This document shows positions 23,248 through 27,500 of a DNA stretch of 27,500 nucleotides, one piece after another (positions within the stretch are counted from its first letter, which is position 1; every line of letters begins with the position of its first letter). A program made the position numbers and the translations under genes. Source of the stretch: Symbiodinium natans (lineage: Eukaryota > Sar > Dinophyceae > Suessiales > Symbiodiniaceae); contig CAJNDS010002352.1 of the NCBI GenBank assembly GCA_905221605.1, positions 437,501 through 465,000 on the forward strand, in the 5' to 3' direction. The notes under the pieces were generated by a model. That model did not search any database. It was not told where the DNA came from and saw nothing but the letters and a program-made list of their open reading frames with translations.

Positions 23248-23384
23248 TAAACCCCAAATACCCCAAAACCCAATACCCTAAAACCAGAACACCATAAAGC
23301 CCTCAAGCCCTCAAACCCTAAACCCTAAGCCGTAAACCCTAAACCCTAAAGGCTAAACCCCAAGACCCTAAAACCCTAAACCCT
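23248..23384 (-). repeat. Decayed CCCTAAA tract
   Basis: Mixed C-strand units after the octamer satellite. Confidence 0.8.
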
Positions 23385-23441
23385 GTAGATGCCTTGTGGG
23401 AGGATTGGGCGGGGGGGAAGCCAGGTCACTTGCAGCTCTAA
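23385..23441 (+). other. Island with open + frame and stop
   Basis: Reads VDALWEDWAGGKPGHLQL and stops at TAA 23439-23441. Candidate terminal exon; weak. Confidence 0.2.
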
Positions 23442-23486
23442 CTCGGCCCAGTTCGCCACTGGACGGCCTTTTGGGGGGGTTTGGGG

Positions 23487-23612
23487 GTAGGGTTTAGGGT
23501 TTAGGGTTTAGGCTTTAGGGTTTAGGGTTTAGGGTTTAGGGTTTAGGGTTTAAGGTTTAGGGTTTAGGGTTTAGGGGTTAGGGTTTAGGGTTCGGGTTTC
23601 AGGGTTTCAGGG
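23487..23612 (+). repeat. TTTAGGG tract
   Basis: About seventeen heptamers, with TTTAAGG and TTTCAGGG variants. Confidence 0.94.
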
Positions 23613-23664
23613 TTTAGGGTTGACGATTGCTTTTTGGGTTTTGGGTTTAGGGGCGAGGGTTTAG

Positions 23665-23768
23665 GCGGTCAGGGGGGTGCTTCGGTGAGTCTTCGGTGCT
23701 GCCGAAGCTCTCCAAGTCAAACGTTAAAGGCTAGAAGCCCCAACAGATACGCGCACCTTATCTCCTAA
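23665..23768 (+). CDS. Candidate exon after GGGTTTAG
   Basis: After GGGTTTAG the frame reads GGQGGASVSLRCCRSSPSQT, then LKARSPNRYAHLIS, and stops at TAA 23766-23768 inside the first CCTAAA. A GTGAGT at about 23684 could be a donor instead. Family unknown. Confidence 0.22.
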
Positions 23769-23937
23769 ACCCTAAACCCTAAACCCTCAACCCTAAACCC
23801 TAAGCCCTAAACCCTAAGCCCTAAACCCTAAACCCTAAACCCTCAATCCAAAACCTAAACCCTAAACCCTAAACCCCTAAACCGAACGCCCTAAACCCAA
23901 ATCCCTAAACCCTAAACACGAAGCCCGAAACCCCGAA
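23769..23937 (-). repeat. CCCTAAA tract
   Basis: About 22 units with CCCTCAA, CCCTAAG and CCCGAAA variants. Confidence 0.9.
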
Positions 23938-24215
23938 CAATTAGCCATCGCCCCCGATCTCGACGCCCGACTCTCGTGAAATTGGACTTAGGGTTTGGGG
24001 CTTGAGGGGTTTAGGGTTTATAGGGTTCAGACAGCCCGTAAAAACCCGGCAGGCCTACACCCCGAAACTCTCACGCCCCAAAACCCCTAAAGCCAGAAGC
24101 CTATACCCTCAACCCTAAGCCCTAAACCCCCCAAACCCTACAACCTGATCCCCGAAGTTGAGAAAGATTGTCCTAAGTCGTGAAAAAAGGGCCCAGAATG
24201 TTGTTTACACCCCAG
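23938..24215 (+). other. Short islands between decayed repeats
   Basis: 23938-23979 reads QLAIAPDLDARLS. About 24031-24085 reads TARKNPAGLHPETLTP. 24145-24183 reads LIPEVEKDCPKS. Decayed units of both orientations separate them. Weak exon candidates. Confidence 0.17.
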
Positions 24216-24304
24216 ACCCTACACCCTAAACCCGAAATCCCCCAGACCCCAAACACCAAACCCCAAACCCCAAACCCCAAACCCTAAACCCTAAACCCTA
24301 AACT
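24216..24304 (-). repeat. CCCTAAA / CCCCAAA tract
   Basis: About ten units, clean at the right. Confidence 0.88.
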
Positions 24305-24307
24305 CCG

Positions 24308-24400
24308 TTCACAGCTTTAGTCCCCGCTGAGGAATGGAATCCGGCCACGCTCCGGAGCTTGGAGACAGGAAGGCGCCTCTCCTGTCAGATGGTGGGCTTA
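24308..24400 (+). CDS. Candidate exon between opposite tracts
   Basis: A + frame is open for 31 codons from the CCCTAAA tract to a TTTAGGG tract: FTALVPAEEWNPATLRSLET, then GRRLSCQMVG. Natural composition. A possible acceptor TTCACAG lies at 24308-24314, which would shorten it. Family unknown. Confidence 0.25.
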
Positions 24401-24492
24401 GGGTTGAGGGTTTAGGCTAGGGTTTAGGGTTTGGGGTTTGGGGTTTAGGGTTTAGGGTTTAGGGTTTAGGGTTTAGGGTTTAGGGTTTAGGG
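24401..24492 (+). repeat. TTTAGGG tract
   Basis: About eleven heptamers; a decayed G-rich flank continues to about 24617. Confidence 0.93.
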
Positions 24493-24597
24493 CTGAGAGC
24501 CGGGGGCTTGCTGGGGGCTTTAGGGTCTTCGTGCTTTTTGGGTGAGGGCTTTCGGGCCTAGGTAGTTTAGGGGACCAGGGCTTGAGCCTAAATTTTG

Positions 24598-24850
24598 TGT
24601 TGAGGGTATCGGGTTTAGGTACCCTAAACCCTAAACCCTAAACCCTACGCCCGAAACCCTAAACCCTAAACCCTAAACCCCAAACCCTAAACCCTAAACC
24701 CAAAACCCCAAACCCCAAACCCTGGACCCTAAACCCCAAACCCTAAACCCTACACCCTACACCCTAAACCCTAAACCCTAAACCCTACACCCTACACCCT
24801 AAACCCTACACCCTAAACTCTAAACCCTAAACCCTAAACCCTACACCCGC
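24598..24850 (-). repeat. CCCTAAA / CCCTACA tract with head-to-head start
   Basis: CGGGTTTAGG meets TACCCTAAACCC at about 24608-24628, a G-to-C switch. The array then has about thirty units with CCCTACA runs. Confidence 0.93.
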
Positions 24851-24871
24851 CCATCACCCCTCTCTTTCTAG

Positions 24872-24954
24872 CGGTGAGTGGGCGCAGTCGAGTGCTCAGC
24901 GAGACCACGCAGGCCCGAGCTAGGCTGAGCGGGCCTGCAGGCACACCCCTGTAG
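24872..24954 (+). CDS. Candidate terminal exon with strong 3' splice site
   Basis: CATCACCCCTCTCTTTCTAG ends at 24871, a textbook pyrimidine tract plus AG. The frame then reads VSGRSRVLSETTQARARLSG, then PAGTPL, and stops at TAG 24952-24954. GTGAGTG right after the acceptor is donor-like and could instead mark a tiny exon. Family unknown. Confidence 0.32.
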
Positions 24955-25009
24955 GGGTCGCCTAGCATTACCCTAAAACCGAGCCTTTGCCCTCACGAAC
25001 CCTCCCAGA

Positions 25010-25095
25010 AAGCAGGGGGGTTCTTCAACCCTTCCAGTAGGCAGGGGGGTTCTTCAACCCTTCCAGTAGGCAGGGGGTTACCCTTCCAGTACCAA
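25010..25095 (+). repeat. 29-bp tandem repeat
   Basis: About two and a half copies of a unit containing CAGGGGGGTTCTTCAACCCT and TCCAGTAGG. Confidence 0.85.
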
Positions 25096-25222
25096 GCGGG
25101 CCAGTGGGCGCCGGTGAGCAGGGTCGCCCGAAACCTTTCAGTAGGGAAGGAGGGACCCTCCAATGGGTAGGGGCCGCCTGCCAGCAACAGGGGTGGGGGG
25201 CCTTGGGCCAGCCCAGTGGGTC

Positions 25223-25860
25223 TCTCGCAAGCTTCTAGACACACACTGGCATAGAGAATACAGTAAAAATGCTGCATAAGAAAACGGTTTGCCGGCACTG
25301 GGGTACCCTAAGTTTCTAAATTTCCATTCACCTATGTAATCAGGGGGGTTTGAACTTGGGTAGTCTTAGTTTCTTATACAATGTTTTCTCATACAGTGGT
25401 TTTACTGTAGAAACGAGCCGAAAGACGGCCCCCAACGCAACGCCTGAATTTTTTCTCGCAAGCTTCTAGACATGACTTCCCCTCGGCACCTTTCTAGCAA
25501 CAGGTCTTTCGACTTGCAGCCCTGACACTCCGGCATAGAGAATAGAAACAATGAGAAGGCCCTCCGGCCGAAGACGTCCCCCAGCGCAAAACCTGAATTT
25601 TCTCTCGCAAGCTTCTAGACATGGCGTGCGCAAGGCATCTTGTTAGCAACAGGTCTTTCGCCATGCACACCCAACGTAAAAACCGATTTTTCTTCCGGGG
25701 TTTACTTCCACTGTCTGTGTCAAGGCATCTTCTTCGATGTTACCACCCCGGCGTAGAGAATAGAAACAATGAGAAGGCCCTCCGGCCGAAGACGTCCCGT
25801 TCTATTTCGATTGAAGGCATCTTCTTAGATGTTACCATGCAGCAAGGCATCTTCATAGCA
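25223..25860 (+). repeat. Dispersed direct repeats
   Basis: TCTCGCAAGCTTCTAGACA occurs at 25223, 25454 and 25603. A 50-bp block starting CGGCATAGAGAATAGAAACA occurs at 25531 and 25749 with one difference. AAGGCATCTTCTTAGATGTT and relatives occur at about 25636, 25723, 25818 and 25840. This is a nested or scrambled tandem structure with 149-231 bp spacings and no telomere repeat. Confidence 0.85.
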
Positions 25861-26028
25861 AACTCCGTAACATCAAGAAACATATTAGATACTAGTCCGA
25901 AGTACAGCATTGAGTGCAGAGTGTTTGATCGTTGGTTGGCTTTGGTTCGGCTGGCTCTGGTTTGTTTCGCTGCAAGTAGTGTTTGGGTGGCCTTGGGGTG
26001 GGCATGTCTGCACACAATTGCGTACTAA
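25621..26028 (+). CDS. 135-codon ORF with C-terminal hydrophobic segment
   Basis: ATG at 25621 lies directly after the third TCTCGCAAGCTTCTAGAC repeat. The first 100 residues are Arg/Lys/Ser-rich (for example HTQRKNRFFFRGLLPLSVSR). The end has a hydrophobic stretch (LALVRLALVCFAASSVWVAL, then GWACLHTIAY) that could be one membrane helix. The stop TAA at 26026-26028 is supplied by the first CCCTAAA of the next tract. The N-terminal part overlaps the direct repeats, and a 91-codon minus frame overlaps the end. Not recognised. It may be a terminal exon or a chance ORF. Confidence 0.3.
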   Translation: MACARHLVSNRSFAMHTQRKNRFFFRGLLPLSVSRHLLRCYHPGVENRNNEKALRPKTSRSISIEGIFLDVTMQQGIFIANSVTSRNILDTSPKYSIECRVFDRWLALVRLALVCFAASSVWVALGWACLHTIAY

Positions 26029-26095
26029 ACCCTAAACCCTAAACCCTACACCCTAAACCCTACACCCTAAACCCTAAACCCTATAAACCCTAAAC
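26026..26095 (-). repeat. CCCTAAA / CCCTACA tract
   Basis: About nine units. Confidence 0.93.
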
Positions 26096-26128
26096 CTGGA
26101 TCGTTTTTCTTTTTCTCCTGTGTTTCAG

Positions 26129-26170
26129 GCCGCTGGACCCCACGCAGCACGCCGCGGAGGCGATCAAATG
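26129..26170 (+). CDS. Candidate exon with the best 3' splice site in the window
   Basis: TCGTTTTTCTTTTTCTCCTG then TGTTTCAG ends at 26128, and G follows: an excellent acceptor 33 bp downstream of a CCCTAAA tract. The frame reads PLDPTQHAAEAIKCPK and runs into mixed-orientation repeat (CCCTAAGCTAGGG), so the donor is unclear. Family unknown. Confidence 0.35.
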
Positions 26171-26510
26171 CCCTAAGCTAGGGTTTAAGGTCTAGGGTTT
26201 AGGGTTAGGGGGTAGGGTTTACCACCCTAAGCCCTGAACCCTACGCACTAAGCATTGAACCCTAAACCCCAAACCCTAAGCCAGTTCAGGGCTCTAGGTG
26301 GGAGGGTTTCAGGTTTTCGGGTTTTGGGTTTGTCGGGCTTTGGGGCTTTTGGGCTTCAGGGTTTTAGGGTTCGGTATTAGGGTTTAGGCGACCCCCAAAC
26401 CCTCCACCCGAGACCTTAAGCCCTTAACCCCAAACCCCAAACCCCAAACCCCAAACCCCAAACCCTAAACCCTAAACCCTAAACCCTCAACCCTAAACCC
26501 TAAACCTGAC
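26171..26510. repeat. Mixed-orientation telomere-type tracts
   Basis: CCCTAAGCTAGGG (about 26171) is a C-to-G junction. TTTAGGG units run to about 26220, then a G-to-C junction (GTAGGGTTTACCACCCTAAG), C-strand units to 26283, decayed G-strand units to 26388, and clean CCCCAAA/CCCTAAA 26428-26508. Five orientation changes in 340 bp. Confidence 0.88.
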
Positions 26511-26516
26511 CCCCAG

Positions 26517-26586
26517 AGCCTGCAAGGAGCTGCTGCCGGCTAGCACGGAGTATGCCCCGGAAGATAGGGCGCGAGCCTTGGGGGGT
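26517..26586 (+). CDS. Candidate exon
   Basis: After GACCCCCAG the frame reads RACKELLPASTEYAPEDRAR, then ALGG, into G-rich repeat. Natural composition and CAG acceptor-like start. Family unknown. Confidence 0.27.
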
Positions 26587-26589
26587 CGG

Positions 26590-26750
26590 GGCTTAGAGTT
26601 TGAGGGTTTAGGGTTTAGGGTTTAGGCTTTAGGGTAGAGTTCCCGCACGCTGCGTCCTTATCAGCCCTACAATTCCTAATCGGCAATGGAGGTCCTGAAC
26701 GAGGTGGAGGACTTAAGGTTCAGTGTCTAAGGTAATCCCAAGCGTAACCC
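26590..26750 (+). other. TTTAGGG remnant and island with short ORF
   Basis: TTTAGGG units at 26603-26634. Then ATG at about 26684 reads MEVLNEVEDLRFSV before a stop at TCTAAGGTAATC, which includes a donor-like GGTAAT. Confidence 0.2.
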
Positions 26751-27060
26751 CTAAACCCCTAAACCCCTAAACCCCTAAACCCCCAAACCCCTAAACCCCT
26801 AAACCCCTAAACCCCTAAAACCCCTTAAACCCCTAAACCCCTAAACCCCTAAACCCCGAAACCCCTAAACCCTTTCAACCCCTAAACCCCTAAACCCCTA
26901 AACCCTTTAAACCCTTTAAACCCTTTAAACCCCTAAACCCCTAAACCCCTAAACCCCTAAACCCCTAAACCCCTAAACCCCTAAACCCCTAAACCCCTAA
27001 ACCCCTAAACCCCTAAACCCCCAAACCCCCTAAACCCCTAAACCCCTAAACCCCCTCAAC
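26748..27060 (-). repeat. CCCCTAAA octamer block
   Basis: About 38 units of an 8-bp variant (TTTAGGGG on minus), with CCCTTTAAA and CCCCCAAA irregularities in the middle. It differs from the heptamer elsewhere. Confidence 0.95.
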
Positions 27061-27138
27061 CCGTAAACCCTCAACCCTCCTAGCTACGGGTATTGAACCC
27101 CAACCCAAGGCTCCTCGCGACCTGCACCCCCCGCACAG

Positions 27139-27227
27139 GTGAGCGGGTGGCAGTCCTGCTCTTTGGCTCCCTACTTACCCAAACCCACCCCCAACCCAGC
27201 TCTGTTAATGTTAAGGACATAGCTTGA
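27139..27227 (+). CDS. Candidate terminal exon with strong 3' splice site
   Basis: CCTGCACCCCCCGCACAG ends at 27138, a good acceptor. The frame reads ERVAVLLFGSLLTQTHPQPS, then SVNVKDIA, and stops at TGA 27225-27227, which lies within the left end of a foldback element (27223). GTGAGC at the exon start is donor-like. Family unknown. Confidence 0.32.
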
Positions 27228-27301
27228 GATGTTCCGCGCCCCCTTATACTAACAGTCCTTAATAGGGATTATTATGGGGAGTACTAGGGGAACATCCCAA
27301 G
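27223..27301. mobile_element. Foldback family B, 79 bp, compact copy
   Basis: The left end CTTGAGATGTTCC and right end GGGGAACATCCCAAG are inverted repeats. The interior CTAACAGTCCTTAATAGGGA is the family core. The shortest apparently complete copy in the window; non-coding. Confidence 0.65.
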
Positions 27302-27394
27302 ATATGGGTCTCAGGGTGTAGGTTTAGGACGAAGCCTCCCCGGTGCCGCGCGGGCTTTTCCGGAGCCTTCCCGGGCCTGAGCATCTCTCGGTCT
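27302..27394 (+). other. Unique island
   Basis: An open + frame RSLPGAARAFPEPSRA (about 27331-27378) ends at TGA. Weak exon candidate. Confidence 0.15.
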
Positions 27395-27475
27395 GCCAGG
27401 GTTTAGGGTTTAGGGTTTAGGGTTTAGGGTTTAGGGTTTAGGGTTTAGGGTTTAGGGTTTAGGGTTTAGGGTATA
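27395..27475 (+). repeat. TTTAGGG tract
   Basis: Eleven clean heptamers near the right edge, followed by 25 bp of unique DNA. Confidence 0.95.
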
Positions 27476-27500
27476 GGGGCTTGTTCTGCACACCGTGGTG

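Noticed and set aside
1-27500. Chromosome end (true telomere)
   Set aside because: Tracts are short, in both orientations and separated by unique DNA throughout.

Overview
The window is eukaryotic nuclear DNA. It shows no bacterial operons, no Shine-Dalgarno sites and almost no long open frames. Its dominant feature is the plant/alveolate telomere heptamer TTTAGGG (CCCTAAA on the other strand). It occurs in roughly sixty separate tracts, in both orientations, from end to end, so this is interspersed telomere-type repeat and not a chromosome end. Many tracts have drifted to homogeneous variants (TTTGGGG, CTTGGGG, TGTAGGG, TTTTGGG, TATAGGG, TTTAGGGG). A degraded mitochondrial cytochrome b piece near 10.1-10.4 kb has the residues PEWYFLCQYAM and AVPNxNAGF, which I associate with dinoflagellate/alveolate cob. 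With the TTTAGGG repeats this makes a dinoflagellate nuclear genome the best guess; it is an inference, and other TTTAGGG lineages are not excluded.

Layout. 1-4.9 kb: repeat tracts alternating with unique islands of 40-200 bp, two small foldback elements (3.36 and 3.75 kb) and a 56-codon ORF. 4.9-5.9 kb: a duplicated block and a 30-bp minisatellite. 5.9-9.5 kb: GC-rich hairpins, a foldback element at 6.24 kb, roughly 100-bp tandem repeats at 7.25 kb, more tracts. 9.5-11.4 kb: a 15-bp minisatellite (GGGGGCAACCCTGGC) enclosing three copies of an AT-cored module and the cob fragment. 11.5-12.7 kb: G-rich DNA and two more element remnants. 12.69-13.20 kb: the best protein-coding segment, 171 open codons, family unknown. 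13.2-19 kb: the densest repeat and island alternation. 18.8-19.3 kb: foldback elements, including a nested composite that carries telomeric repeat inside perfect terminal inverted repeats. 19.7-21 kb: GC-rich, repeat-poor, with a 32-bp perfect palindrome inside a roughly 170-bp hairpin. 21-24.9 kb: islands plus a 0.9-kb octamer satellite (CTACCACC). 24.9-26.0 kb: short direct repeats and a 135-aa ORF ending in a hydrophobic segment. 26-27.5 kb: islands, an octamer TTTAGGGG block, another foldback element.

Main interpretation. Many unique islands between repeat tracts have an open + strand frame of ordinary protein composition, and several sit behind a pyrimidine tract plus AG or before GTGAGT/GTAACT. 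This suggests one or more + strand genes made of very short exons whose introns are largely telomere-type repeat. Each short open frame alone is expected by chance fairly often, so individual exon calls are weak; transcript data would decide. Apart from cob I recognised no protein family.
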